Origin: Rubrivivax sp.
GTDB taxonomy: Bacteria > Pseudomonadota > Gammaproteobacteria > Burkholderiales > Burkholderiaceae_C
Assembly (NCBI GenBank): GCA_027487585.1
Contig: JAIYDH010000033.1
Span: forward strand, 1-36,808
DNA length: 36,808 nt
Direction of reading: 5' to 3'
Every line of letters starts with the position of its first letter. The stretch's first letter is position 1. The notes under the pieces are model-generated. The model searched no databases. It was not told where the DNA came from and was given only the letters and a program-made list of their open reading frames with translations. Made by a program: the position numbers and the translations under genes. Below are positions 1-8,268 of this stretch, piece by piece.

Positions 1-472
1 CGAGCAGCCGGCCTGGCGTTGCGATGAGCACCTCGACGCCAGCCTTCAGCTGCAGCGTCTGCGGCTTCATGTCGATGCCGCCGAACACCACGGTGGAGCG
101 CAGCTGCGTGTGCTTGGCGTACTTCTTGACGTTTTCGGCGACCTGGTCGGCCAGCTCGCGGGTGGGCGCCAGCACCAGGGCCCGCACGGGGTGGCGGGCC
201 GGGCTCATGCTGGCGGTTTCGTGGCGCAGCATCTTCTGCAGCAGCGGGATCGTGAAGGCCGCCGTCTTGCCGGTGCCCGTTTGAGCCGCGCCCATGATGT
301 CGCGACCGGCCAGCACGATGGGGATCGCCTTGGCCTGGATGGGCGTCATGGCCATGTAGCCCGATTCGGCCACCGCGCGCAGGAGCTTGGGGTCGAGAGG
401 GAGGGTATTGAACAGCGCCGGCTCGGCCACGCTGTCGGTGGCCGGTTCGGCCGGCTGGGGGGCTTCAGTCAT
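1..472 (-). CDS. rhlE: DEAD-box RNA helicase, RhlE-like (N-terminal part, runs off the left edge)
   Basis: ATP-dependent RNA helicase of the DEAD-box (SF2) family, expected to remodel RNA duplexes in ribosome assembly or mRNA turnover in the cytoplasm. Reading the minus strand from the ATG at 470-472 gives 157 residues before the window ends. Visible in order: an acidic, Pro-rich start (about 1-20), a Q-motif region (GYMAMTPIQAKAIP), motif I AQTGTGKT, motif Ia PTRELA, a GG motif (FGGIDMKP) and motif Ib TPGRLL. The DEAD box itself and the second RecA domain lie outside the window. The short N-terminal extension and the AVAESGY...TPIQ spacing fit RhlE of beta- and gammaproteobacteria, though other DEAD-box paralogues are possible. 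It reads in the same direction as the WecA-like gene, with 166 bases between them. Confidence 0.9.
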   Translation of the reverse strand, partial: MTEAPQPAEPATDSVAEPALFNTLPLDPKLLRAVAESGYMAMTPIQAKAIPIVLAGRDIMGAAQTGTGKTAAFTIPLLQKMLRHETASMSPARHPVRALVLAPTRELADQVAENVKKYAKHTQLRSTVVFGGIDMKPQTLQLKAGVEVLIATPGRLL

Positions 473-638
473 GCAGGGGATTATCCCCGCTCGGCGCGTC
501 AGACGGCCGCCAGCCGAGCAGGGCCAGACCGATCGCTGGTGCATCGTGGTTGCGAATGAACGCGTCCGGCGCGACTGTCAGACCTTCCCGCCGCAAACGC
601 GCGGTGCCCGTTGTAAGGGGTGCCTGTTGCGGCAGCAC

Positions 639-1754
639 TCAAGAATCTGGCAAGGACCCCGGCCGCGTGGCGAGAGCACGCATCCAGCGCGGCGACTTGA
701 ACCGCACGATGCGCCAGTACAGCACCACATAGGTCAGTACGAAAAGCGCAAGAAACCCGACGATGAACGGCGTGCTGCTCCAGAACAGCACGGCCGGGAT
801 CACCGAGAGCATGCAAAGAATCCAGAGAAAAGGCGATGTCATCGAGTTGCGGTGCGTCAACGCTTTGGCGCTGCGGTCGCCGACCGCCCAGCGCATGACG
901 CGGCGGTAGATGAGCGAGTGCAGGTGGATGCCGTCGGGCATGCTCGGTGGCACGGCGCGGATGAACCGACGCCGATAGATGGAGAAGAGCGTCTCGAAGA
1001 CGGGATAGATGCACACCAGCAGCGGAAACAGCGGCGAGACCTCGGGATTGCGCACCAGCAGCAGGATGGCCACTTCGGCCACGAAGAAGCCCAGGAAGTA
1101 GGCACCGCCGTCGCCCAGGAAGATGAGGCCGGCCGGGAAGTTCCAGACGAAGAAGCCCAGCACCGCGCCGATGCCGGCCAGGGCCAGGGCGCCAACGAGA
1201 GGGTCTCCCACCTGGTAGGCCACATAGGCCAGGGCGCCCAGCATGATCACCACGCACATCGAGGCCAGCCCGTTGAAGCCGTCGATGATGTTCACCGAGT
1301 TGGCGATGCCGGCCACCGCCAGCACGGTGACCAGCCACGACCCGACGCCCATGGCCACAAACCAGTCGAGGCCCGGGATGTCCGTGCGGCTGATGGCCAC
1401 CCCCAGCCACCAGGCCGCCAGCAGTGCCGAGGCGGCGGTGGCGAGCAGCCTCTTCGTGGGGCTGACGCGCTTGGTGATGTCCTCCACCAGCCCCACGCCA
1501 AATGCCACCAAGCCGCAAGCCATCAGCTGCAGGCCCAGCCGCGCCTCTGACGCCTGAAACCCCATCAGCCCCAGCGCGCAAAGCAAGCCGACAAAGATGC
1601 CCAAGCCCCCTACCCGCGGCACCGGGTGCGCGTGGAACTTCTGCGGGCCCGACAGATCGTGATCGAGGAAAAAGTGCTGGTGACCCCGCGCGAAGTGCAC
1701 CACGAACAGGGTGACGCCGAGCGACACCACGAAGGCAGTTAGCAGCGCAAGCAT
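639..1754 (-). CDS. WecA-type undecaprenyl-phosphate sugar-1-phosphate transferase
   Basis: Polytopic phosphoglycosyltransferase of the MraY/WecA superfamily. It moves a HexNAc-1-phosphate (classically GlcNAc-1-P) from a UDP-sugar to undecaprenyl phosphate on the cytoplasmic face of the inner membrane, starting an O-antigen or other glycan. The 371 residues form about ten membrane segments. Family motifs are visible: HAHPVPRVGG (41-50), GLVEDITKRVSP (88-99, acidic pair Glu91-Asp92), NSVNIIDGFNGLA (152-164), FLGDGGAYFLGF (212-223) and HLHSLIYRR (277-285), the HxH...RR cytoplasmic loop typical of WecA-like rather than MraY enzymes. MraY is unlikely because no peptidoglycan genes are nearby. It is divergent from the export genes, with 144 bases between starts. 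The donor sugar cannot be read from the sequence. Confidence 0.88.
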   Translation of the reverse strand: MLALLTAFVVSLGVTLFVVHFARGHQHFFLDHDLSGPQKFHAHPVPRVGGLGIFVGLLCALGLMGFQASEARLGLQLMACGLVAFGVGLVEDITKRVSPTKRLLATAASALLAAWWLGVAISRTDIPGLDWFVAMGVGSWLVTVLAVAGIANSVNIIDGFNGLASMCVVIMLGALAYVAYQVGDPLVGALALAGIGAVLGFFVWNFPAGLIFLGDGGAYFLGFFVAEVAILLLVRNPEVSPLFPLLVCIYPVFETLFSIYRRRFIRAVPPSMPDGIHLHSLIYRRVMRWAVGDRSAKALTHRNSMTSPFLWILCMLSVIPAVLFWSSTPFIVGFLALFVLTYVVLYWRIVRFKSPRWMRALATRPGSLPDS

Positions 1755-1799
1755 GCCGGCATTCTAGAGAGAGTGGCCAAGGCGCCTGTGACCGTTGGC

Positions 1800-1805
1800 T
1801 AGAAT
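1800..1805 (+). promoter_or_regulatory. Possible -10 element upstream of the export operon
   Basis: TAGAAT lies about 95 bases before the ATG at 1899, in the 144-base gap between the divergent WecA-like and OPX genes. No convincing -35 hexamer sits 16-18 bases upstream; TGGCCA at 1774-1779 is 20 bases away. This is a weak, position-based guess. Confidence 0.25.
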
Positions 1806-1898
1806 CAGCGGCTATTCCGTATCGCAGCCTCCCCCCTCTAAAGGATGGCGGGCTGCGCCGGCGTCACATGAGTTCCATCTCGTCCGCAGCGCTCCACG

Positions 1899-3785
1899 AT
1901 GCTTCTTCTTTCCCCGTTAGCAAGAGCACTCAAGCCCATCGCTGCAGCCCTGCTTGGGATGGGAGCGCTGCTGGTAAGCGCCCAGGCGCAGACTTCGCTG
2001 AACCCCAGCCTGCCGCAGCCGGGGGCTGAGTTCTCTGAGCCCGCGCCGGCTGGTGGCGGCCCCATGCGCCTGCGTGCACCTGCCGCAGAGCGCATCGCCC
2101 CGCGCGAACTGCCCGTGCAGGCAGAGCCAGCCATTGCGGCGCCCTACGTGCCGGGCGAGTTCGAGCGCTATGTTCAGCAGCAGGCCGGCGGCGATGCAAC
2201 CGTGCGCCGCTTCGGCGCCGAGCTGGTGACGGGCGCCCTCGACGGGCGTGGTACCGAGCTCAGCCCGCTGGCGCCGGCCGATTACATCATCGGCCCCGGC
2301 GACGAAGTGCTGGTCACGCTGTGGGGTTCGGTCGATGCCGATCTGCGCCTGGTGGTGGACCGAGGCGGCCGCATCACCATACCGCGGGTAGGCACGGTGC
2401 AGGTTGCGGGCGTGCTGCTGAGCGAGTTGCCGACGGTGGTGAACCGCCGCGTGGCCAGCGTGTTCCGCAACTTCGAAAGCAGCGTGGCCCTGGGCCAGCT
2501 GCGCGGCGTGCGGGTCTTTGTGACGGGCTTCGTCGTCAAGCCCGGCGCCTACACGGTGACCAGCCTTTCCACTGTGGTGACGGCGCTGATGCGCGCGGGT
2601 GGCCCATCGGCGGCGGGCAGCTTCCGCGCCATCGAGCTGCGGCGCGGCGCCGAGGTGGTGGCGCGGTTCGATCTTTACGAACTGTTGCTGAACGGTGACC
2701 GATCGACCGACCGCGTGCTGCAGGCGGGCGACGTGGTGCACGTGGGCCCCGTGGGCACGCAGGTGGGCTTCATCGGCAGCGTCAACAACCCGGCCGTCAT
2801 TGAGCTGAAGCCCGGCGAGACAGTGACCGATGCGCTGCGTATGGTGGGCGGCTTCACCGCGGTGGCCGACCGCACGCGCCTGGCTGTAGAGCGGCTGGCA
2901 GAGCGCAAGGCCAGCCGCATCGCGCAGCTAGAGCTGCCGCGTGATGAGCGGGCCGGGCTTTCGCACGGCGACCTGTTGCGCGCCTTTAGCGCTGTGAGCG
3001 CGGCCTTGCCCGTGCAGCGCCAGGCCAAGCGGGTGAAGGTGGAAGGCGAGGTGCAGCGCCCGGGCGAATACGTGTTGCCCGAGAACAGCAGCGTGCAAGA
3101 CGCCATTCGGGCCGCCGGCGGCTACACGCCCGGCGCCTACCTGTTTGCAACCGAGTTCTCTCGCGTGAGCGTGCAGCGTACTCAGCAGGAGAACTACGAC
3201 CGCGCCCTGCGCGACCTGGAGACCGACTTTGCGCGCGCCTCCGGAGCACAACGCGTGGCCAACACCGAGGAGTCGGCCACGCAGCAGGCGCGAGTTGCCA
3301 GCACGCAGCGGCTGGTGGAGCGGCTGCGCGCGCTGCGGCCCACGGGCCGCATCGTGCTGCAGATGGGGCCGGATGCCACCGAGCTGCCCGACCTGGCGCT
3401 TGAAGACGGCGACAGCATCTTCATCCCCGCGCGCCCCACGACGGTGGGCGTTTTCGGCAGCGTCTTCAACGCAGCAAGCTATCTCCACATGTCGGGCAGG
3501 ACGGTGAATGACTACCTGCGACTAGCGGGCGGCCCAACAAAGGGCGCCGATGAAGGCAGCGTGTTCGTGGTGCGCGCCAACGGCGACGTGATCAGCGCAC
3601 GGCAGCGTGCTGGCTGGTTAGGCAGAAGCAGAGACCTATTCGAGTTGCCCGCAGGACCCGGTGACACGCTATTCGTGCCGGAAGAGATGAACAAGACCAC
3701 CTTTGCCCAATCGGCGAGAGAGTGGACGCAGATCCTGTTCCAATTCGGACTCGGGATTGCGGGGATCAAGAACGCCACGCGATGA
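1899..3785 (+). CDS. Outer-membrane polysaccharide export protein (OPX/Wza-like, four SLBB repeats)
   Basis: Export-channel protein of the polysaccharide export family, expected to span periplasm and outer membrane and to release the finished polymer together with the co-polymerase encoded next. A signal peptide covers about 1-30, ending AQA-QT. There is no lipobox cysteine, so unlike classical Wza it is probably not a lipoprotein. The poly_export (PES) domain starts near residue 124 (PADYIIGPGDEVLVTLWG) and runs to about 205. Four SLBB repeats follow: near 205-285 (VFVTGFVVKPGAY), then VGFIGSVNNPAV, then VEGEVQRPGEYVLP, then VGVFGSVFNAASYLH. A Glu/Gln-rich helical insertion lies between repeats three and four. 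At 628 residues it is much longer than Wza (about 380), matching multi-SLBB OPX proteins. Its stop overlaps the next start (ATGA). The ATG at 1868 is in another frame. Confidence 0.9.
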   Translation: MLLLSPLARALKPIAAALLGMGALLVSAQAQTSLNPSLPQPGAEFSEPAPAGGGPMRLRAPAAERIAPRELPVQAEPAIAAPYVPGEFERYVQQQAGGDATVRRFGAELVTGALDGRGTELSPLAPADYIIGPGDEVLVTLWGSVDADLRLVVDRGGRITIPRVGTVQVAGVLLSELPTVVNRRVASVFRNFESSVALGQLRGVRVFVTGFVVKPGAYTVTSLSTVVTALMRAGGPSAAGSFRAIELRRGAEVVARFDLYELLLNGDRSTDRVLQAGDVVHVGPVGTQVGFIGSVNNPAVIELKPGETVTDALRMVGGFTAVADRTRLAVERLAERKASRIAQLELPRDERAGLSHGDLLRAFSAVSAALPVQRQAKRVKVEGEVQRPGEYVLPENSSVQDAIRAAGGYTPGAYLFATEFSRVSVQRTQQENYDRALRDLETDFARASGAQRVANTEESATQQARVASTQRLVERLRALRPTGRIVLQMGPDATELPDLALEDGDSIFIPARPTTVGVFGSVFNAASYLHMSGRTVNDYLRLAGGPTKGADEGSVFVVRANGDVISARQRAGWLGRSRDLFELPAGPGDTLFVPEEMNKTTFAQSAREWTQILFQFGLGIAGIKNATR

Positions 3786-4939
3786 ACGCCCCCACGTCCG
3801 GACAGGGCACCGACGGATCATCGGCCGACGAGCTTGATCTGTGGGACTTGCTGCTCCCGTTGGCGAGCAATTGGAAGCTGCTGTTAGCTGGGCCGGTCTC
3901 TGCGGCGCTCCTGGCCTACGGCGCCACCTATCTCATCTCGCCGACTTTCACCGCGCGGACGACCCTGCTGCCGCCGCAGCCCCAGCAAGGCGCGACGGCG
4001 TCAGCACTGGCATCGTTGAGCGCACTGTCTGGCCTCGGTGGTGTCACTGCGAAGACGCCAGCCGACCAGTACGTTGCGTTGATGCGCAGCACGACAGTGT
4101 CTGACCGCCTGATCGACGCCTTCAAGCTGCAAGACGTTTACAAGGTCAGGTTCCGTGTCGATGCCCGCAAGAAGCTGGCCGACAACGTGCGGATGGACGT
4201 CGGCAAGAAAGACGGCCTCATCACCATTGAGGTGGACGACACCACGCCCGAGCGTGCAGCCGCTGTGGCCAACCGTTTCGTGGATGAACTCCGGGCGGTA
4301 GCGTCTAGCCTGGCATTGACGGAGGCTCAGCAACGGCGGCTGTTCTTTGAAGACCAGATGCGACAGGCACAGCAGAAGCTGATTGCGGCGCAATCCGAGT
4401 TGCAAACGAGCGGCTTCACCGCTGGTGCACTCCGAGCAGAGCCGAGGGCTGCGGCGGAAGGGTACTCAAGGCTCAAGGCAGAGATTGCTGGCGCGGAGGT
4501 GAGACTGCAGACGCTTCGGCGCTCACTCACCGACACCGCGCCGGAAACTCAGCAACAGCTGACGGCGCTTGCTGCGCTGCGCCGCCAGTTGTCGCAACTG
4601 GAAATGCCTGACGAGACGGGCGCAGCCCCCGGCTATGTCGCCAAGTACCGCGATTTCAAATATCAAGAGTCCTTGTTCGAGATTTTTGCGCGGCAGCATG
4701 AGATGGCCCGGGCTGACGAAAGCCGTGACGGCCCTTTGGTCCAGGTGGTCGATGTCGCACTGCCGCCGGAAAAGCGGAGCAAGCCGCAGCGCTTATTGGT
4801 AGGCGTCTTGGCAGGGTTCGGCGCCGGTGTGGCACTGGCGCTTTTTGTGCTGATGCGTAACGCCTGGAGAGTCGCTGGCGCGACTCCGGCCACGGCCGGA
4901 AAGATCGCAGCCCTTCGAGGAGTCATCGGTCGTCGGTAA
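3782..4939 (+). CDS. Polysaccharide co-polymerase / chain-length determinant (Wzz/KpsE-like, no kinase domain)
   Basis: Inner-membrane chain-length regulator that works with Wzy and the export protein. The chosen ATG overlaps the upstream stop as ATGA. An in-frame start exists at 3722 but lies inside the OPX gene. The 385 residues have TM1 at about 32-52, a periplasmic domain with a long coiled-coil stretch (about 175-320, rich in Gln, Glu and Ala), a Pro-containing stretch (ALPPEKRSKPQR) and TM2 at about 338-358. A short basic cytoplasmic tail follows. There is no Walker A/B kinase domain or Tyr-rich tail, so it is not a Wzc-type kinase fusion. Adjacency to OPX supports an export pair. Whether it serves capsule, exopolysaccharide or O-antigen is not decided by sequence. 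Confidence 0.88.
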   Translation: MNAPTSGQGTDGSSADELDLWDLLLPLASNWKLLLAGPVSAALLAYGATYLISPTFTARTTLLPPQPQQGATASALASLSALSGLGGVTAKTPADQYVALMRSTTVSDRLIDAFKLQDVYKVRFRVDARKKLADNVRMDVGKKDGLITIEVDDTTPERAAAVANRFVDELRAVASSLALTEAQQRRLFFEDQMRQAQQKLIAAQSELQTSGFTAGALRAEPRAAAEGYSRLKAEIAGAEVRLQTLRRSLTDTAPETQQQLTALAALRRQLSQLEMPDETGAAPGYVAKYRDFKYQESLFEIFARQHEMARADESRDGPLVQVVDVALPPEKRSKPQRLLVGVLAGFGAGVALALFVLMRNAWRVAGATPATAGKIAALRGVIGRR

Positions 4940-5046
4940 AGCGGCACGGTTTACACTCGTGTTTGCCGGCAAGCGCCGACTTTTATCGTACGCGCGCCGG
5001 CGGCTGCCGCTCAGCAAACCGGGTCTCGTCCAGGCGCTGTGTAACC

Positions 5047-5050
5047 AGGA
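5047..5050 (+). promoter_or_regulatory. Ribosome binding site deciding the acyltransferase start
   Basis: AGGA lies 10 bases before the ATG at 5061. An in-frame GTG at 4959 would add 34 residues of basic, non-conserved sequence. The beta-helix hexad pattern begins only after the ATG, so 5061 is preferred. Confidence 0.4.
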
Positions 5051-5060
5051 ACACATCGAC

Positions 5061-5957
5061 ATGACGATTTCGCAGGTGACCGTTCACGGCGTGGGTGAGG
5101 TTCGCATCGGCCAACGCTGCGCCATTGCCGCCGATGTGCAGGTTGTGTTTCAGCGCCCCGCCGTGGTGACGATCGGCGACTATTGCAACCTAGGGCAGGG
5201 TGTCAAAATCGTCGTCGATGGCGGCAACGTTCACATCGGCGATTGGACAAGTATCCATGACCGATGCCTCGTCCTGTCTGGCGCTGGTGTGCGCATCGGG
5301 CAGCACGGCTGGTTCGGCCAGCAAACCGTGCTTGATGGCACTGGCGGTCTGCGCATTGGCAACGGCGTGCGTGTCGGCATGTATTCCCAGATCTGGTCGC
5401 ATGTGGCGGCCGGTGAGCAAATCGAGGGCTGCACGCTGTACGGCACCCGCCCGGTCACCTTGGAGGACGATGTCTGGTTGGTCGGGTCCTGCATCGTCGC
5501 CTCCGGCATCACGATCGGACAACGCGCTATCGCACTGATTTCTTCCAACATCACCAAGTCTGTCGCCGCACACTCCGTCGTTGCTGGGTCCCCTGCGGCA
5601 GTCAAGGACAAGTTGTCGTTCTACCGCGCCGTCTCCCCCAACGAACGATGGGAGATGTTGTCTGGCTGGCTGCAAGAAGCCAAGGCAGCACACAAGCTCG
5701 TCGATGTCCAGACGCCCGCAGGCCTCGCATTTCGGCTGGATCCGACTAGGTCGCCACCCGACGGTGGGGTGATCGCGTTTGTCCCGGACGAAGCGGCGGC
5801 TGGTTGCGTGCGCGAGAGTCTGCCCGAAGCCAGCATCTGCTGCTTGTCGACCAAGCGCTACGTCAAGCGCTTGACGGATGTCGAGCAACGCGTCCTGAAG
5901 TTCCTGGCCGGCAACAAAGCTCGGTTCCTGGCAGAGGACGTCGAGACGACTGTCTAG
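5061..5957 (+). CDS. Left-handed beta-helix (hexapeptide) acyltransferase
   Basis: Predicted O- or N-acyltransferase (acetyl-CoA type) acting on a sugar of the surface glycan or its nucleotide precursor in the cytoplasm. Residues about 8-180 show repeated hexapeptide turns typical of LbH transferases, such as VTIGDYCNLG, VHIGDWTSIHD, VRIGQHGWFG, LRIGNGVRVG and ITIGQRAIA, ending in the usual SVVAGSPAAVK motif. A region of about 110 residues follows with no repeat pattern and no family I recognise. The protein is 298 residues with the ATG used here, longer than simple acetyltransferases (about 180-220). It lies upstream of the two DegT-family genes and fnlA, so it may modify their product; this is context only. 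Substrate and acyl donor are unknown. Confidence 0.78.
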   Translation: MTISQVTVHGVGEVRIGQRCAIAADVQVVFQRPAVVTIGDYCNLGQGVKIVVDGGNVHIGDWTSIHDRCLVLSGAGVRIGQHGWFGQQTVLDGTGGLRIGNGVRVGMYSQIWSHVAAGEQIEGCTLYGTRPVTLEDDVWLVGSCIVASGITIGQRAIALISSNITKSVAAHSVVAGSPAAVKDKLSFYRAVSPNERWEMLSGWLQEAKAAHKLVDVQTPAGLAFRLDPTRSPPDGGVIAFVPDEAAAGCVRESLPEASICCLSTKRYVKRLTDVEQRVLKFLAGNKARFLAEDVETTV

Positions 5958-5986
5958 TCATTAGCAAGCTTGCGTCACCTTCCGGA

Positions 5987-5993
5987 AAGAGGA
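5987..5993 (+). promoter_or_regulatory. Ribosome binding site deciding the first DegT-family start
   Basis: AAGAGGA lies just upstream of the ATG at 5997, with a short spacer. A TTG at 5970 is in frame but has no such site and would add nine residues with no family match. Confidence 0.4.
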
Positions 5994-5996
5994 ATC

Positions 5997-7085
5997 ATGT
6001 TGCCACTGGTCAAGGTTGCCATGCCACCGCGCGACGATCTGATGCCCGCCCTGGAGCAGGTGCTCTACAGCGGGATGATCGGCGAGGGCGAAGCCGTCTA
6101 CGAGTTCGAGAGAGAGTTTGCCAGCCACTTCAGCCTTCCCAACAGTCTTGCCGTCAGCAGCGGCACAGCTGCTTTGCACTTGGCGCTCCTGCTGTCGGGC
6201 GTGGAGGTTGGAGACGAGGTCATCACCACGTCAATGACGGCCGAACCAACGAACACGACGATTCTGCAAGCCGGTGCCACGCCAGTGTTCGCTGACGTCG
6301 ATCCGACCACGGGAAATCTGGATCCGGAAGACGTCGCGGCCTGCGTGACGCGCCGCACCCGCGCCATCTGCGTCGTTCATTACGCCGGCTACCCTGCTAG
6401 GCTGGACCGCCTGCGTGTGATCGCGGACAACCACGGCTTGGCATTGATTGAGGATTGTGCCCACGCCTTGGGCGCACGTTTCGGCGGCCAGCCGATCGGC
6501 ACCATCGGTGATTTCTCGATTTTCTCGCTGCAGGCGATCAAGCACATGACCACCGTTGACGGCGGCGTGCTGACCATGCGCGATCCGGCTCTTTTGGCGG
6601 AAGCCCGGCGCCTGCGGTGGTTCGGGCTGAGCAGGGGTGTCCCCCGTACCGAGGTCGACATCAGCAAGGCGGGCTTCAAGTACAACATGAACAACGTGGC
6701 GGCGACCATCGGGCTGCAACAGCTGAGACACATCGCACCCTTGATCGACCGCCACAAGAGCAATGGTCGCTTCCTCGATACTGCGCTTTCCGCGCTGCCC
6801 GCGGCGCGTCCGCCCCGGATTCCGAACGGCTCGGAACCGAGCTACTGGCTATACACGCTTCTTGCCGACGACTCCGACGCGGTTGAGGCGCTCATGGCAG
6901 GCATCGGCGTCAGTGCCAGCAAGCTGCACCGCCCCAATCACCTACACTCGGTGTTCACAGCATTCAGACGACCGTTGCCAGGGCTGGACGCGTTCTACCG
7001 TCGACTCGTCCACATGCCCTGTGGGTGGTGGGTCGATGATGCGATGCTGCAGCGGATCACGCGAACGCTGCTCTCGGGTGCGTGA
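5997..7085 (+). CDS. DegT/DnrJ/EryC1/StrS-family sugar aminotransferase (PLP lysine present)
   Basis: Fold-type I PLP enzyme expected to transfer an amino group, usually from glutamate, to a keto-sugar nucleotide. The 362 residues contain SSGTAALHLAL (54-64, phosphate-binding loop), IEDCAHALGA (151-160, Asp153 for the pyridine nitrogen) and FSLQAIKHMTTVDGG (176-190), with Lys182 as the Schiff-base lysine. The C-terminal half has SKLHRPNHLHSVF and a PCGWW motif near the end. The stop overlaps the next gene as GTGA. The neighbouring fnlA would make a 4-keto-6-deoxy-HexNAc nucleotide, a plausible substrate. The downstream gene is a paralogue that lacks the lysine, so the two may form one enzyme. 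Specificity (C3 or C4, which sugar) cannot be read. Confidence 0.85.
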   Translation: MLPLVKVAMPPRDDLMPALEQVLYSGMIGEGEAVYEFEREFASHFSLPNSLAVSSGTAALHLALLLSGVEVGDEVITTSMTAEPTNTTILQAGATPVFADVDPTTGNLDPEDVAACVTRRTRAICVVHYAGYPARLDRLRVIADNHGLALIEDCAHALGARFGGQPIGTIGDFSIFSLQAIKHMTTVDGGVLTMRDPALLAEARRLRWFGLSRGVPRTEVDISKAGFKYNMNNVAATIGLQQLRHIAPLIDRHKSNGRFLDTALSALPAARPPRIPNGSEPSYWLYTLLADDSDAVEALMAGIGVSASKLHRPNHLHSVFTAFRRPLPGLDAFYRRLVHMPCGWWVDDAMLQRITRTLLSGA

Positions 7086-8212
7086 ACGTGCCGTCAGTCC
7101 CGCTCTTTGACTGCCGCGTCAGCGAGGAAGCCGTGCGCGCGCTCAGTCAGGTCCTCGCCAGCGGGCAACTGGCAAGCGGCCCCGCCGTACCAGCGCTGGA
7201 GCGAGCCTTCACGCAGCTGCATGGCGATACGCGGCAGGCTGTGGCAATGGGCGACATGACGCATGCCCTGACGCTGGCGCTGCAGCTGGGTGGAGTCGGC
7301 GCTGGGGACGAGGTGCTGACGCTAGCCTACAACTGCCTTTCGTCGAACTCTGCCATCACGTCTGTCGGCGCGCGCCCTGCGTGGGTCGACATCGAACCCG
7401 CCACAGCGACGATGAGCCTAGAGTCGGCCGCTGCAGCCTTGAACTCCAGGACCCGTGCTGTCCTGCTGTACCACGTTGCTGGGTATCCAGCGGACTTACA
7501 TGCCTGGCGCGAGTTTTGCGACGCACATCGCCTCCTGCTCGTCGAGGACGCCAACAACGCGCTCGGTGCTCGATGGCAGAGCCAGCCGGTTGGGACGGTG
7601 GGCGATTTTGCCGTCTTCTCCTTGTATGCCAACCGGCAGATCAACGGGATCGAGGGGGCAGTGCTGCTGTGCAAGGACCCCGAACATGCGCACCGAGCTC
7701 GGCAGCTGCGCCGCTTTGGAATCGATACCGCGACCTTCCGCGACGCCATGGGTGAGATCAACCCGATGAGCGACGTGCCGCAAGTGGGCATGTCTTCACC
7801 GCTCAACAACGTCAATGCCACGCTCTCGTTACACCACCTGAATTCGCTGGAGGAGCGGCTGCGCGTAAACCGTGCGAACGTCGACAACTTGCGGGCGGCC
7901 ATGCTGCCTACCGACGCCCGACCCGTGGACTGGGACTCCCGTGGACAGCCCGCATTCTGGGCGATGCTGCTGCAGTGCGACCGCCGCGACGCTCTGATGG
8001 CCGCCTTCAAGGACAGCGGCGTGCAGTGCTCGAAGCTGCATCATCCGAACGACGCCTACACGGGGTTCCGTACATCCCAGCGCGACTTGCCCGGCACGCG
8101 ACGTTTCATTGAACGGGTGCTGGCGATCCCGTGCGGCTGGTGGTTGCAGGGCAACGACTTCGACACCATCAGCACCGTTCTGCAACGGTTTGTCAGCCGT
8201 CCATCCGCCTGA
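7082..8212 (+). CDS. DegT-family paralogue lacking the PLP lysine (putative pseudoenzyme or altered enzyme)
   Basis: Same fold family as the gene just upstream, overlapping it by GTGA and sharing SKLH-PN and PCGWW motifs in the C-terminal half, so the pair looks like an old tandem duplication. At the Schiff-base position the sequence reads FSLYANRQINGIEGA. Arg185 (codon CGG at 7634-7636) replaces the lysine. The His or Gln usual after the ED pair is Asn159 (VEDANNALGA), and the SGTAAL loop reads DMTHAL. The reading frame is intact over 376 residues with no stop or shift. Known dehydratase members such as ColD use His here; Arg fits neither group. It may be a non-catalytic partner of the upstream enzyme or bind a sugar nucleotide without classical PLP chemistry. 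Confidence 0.8.
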   Translation: MNVPSVPLFDCRVSEEAVRALSQVLASGQLASGPAVPALERAFTQLHGDTRQAVAMGDMTHALTLALQLGGVGAGDEVLTLAYNCLSSNSAITSVGARPAWVDIEPATATMSLESAAAALNSRTRAVLLYHVAGYPADLHAWREFCDAHRLLLVEDANNALGARWQSQPVGTVGDFAVFSLYANRQINGIEGAVLLCKDPEHAHRARQLRRFGIDTATFRDAMGEINPMSDVPQVGMSSPLNNVNATLSLHHLNSLEERLRVNRANVDNLRAAMLPTDARPVDWDSRGQPAFWAMLLQCDRRDALMAAFKDSGVQCSKLHHPNDAYTGFRTSQRDLPGTRRFIERVLAIPCGWWLQGNDFDTISTVLQRFVSRPSA

Positions 8213-8234
8213 GAATTCCTTCCCAATTGCAGTC

Positions 8235-8268
8235 AACGCCGCCTTAATGGGGCTTTCCCAGCGGCGTT
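8235..8268 (+). terminator. Intergenic stem-loop before fnlA (possible attenuator)
   Basis: A perfect 8-base inverted repeat (AACGCCGC at 8235-8242 and GCGGCGTT at 8261-8268) encloses an 18-base loop that can itself pair GGG with CCC. It lies in the 87-base gap between the second DegT gene and fnlA, the widest gap in an otherwise overlapping gene series. Only a short T run follows, so strong termination is doubtful; attenuation or mRNA processing is possible. Confidence 0.35.

Noticed and set aside
499..1581. Open frame of 360 codons overlapping the WecA-like gene
   Set aside because: It is another frame of the same strand, Gly/Arg/His-rich with no family match. The 639-1754 frame has all WecA motifs.
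7082..8212. Reading the second DegT gene as a decaying pseudogene
   Set aside because: The frame is intact over normal length, overlaps its neighbour neatly and keeps non-catalytic motifs (SKLH, PCGWW), so selection seems to maintain it.
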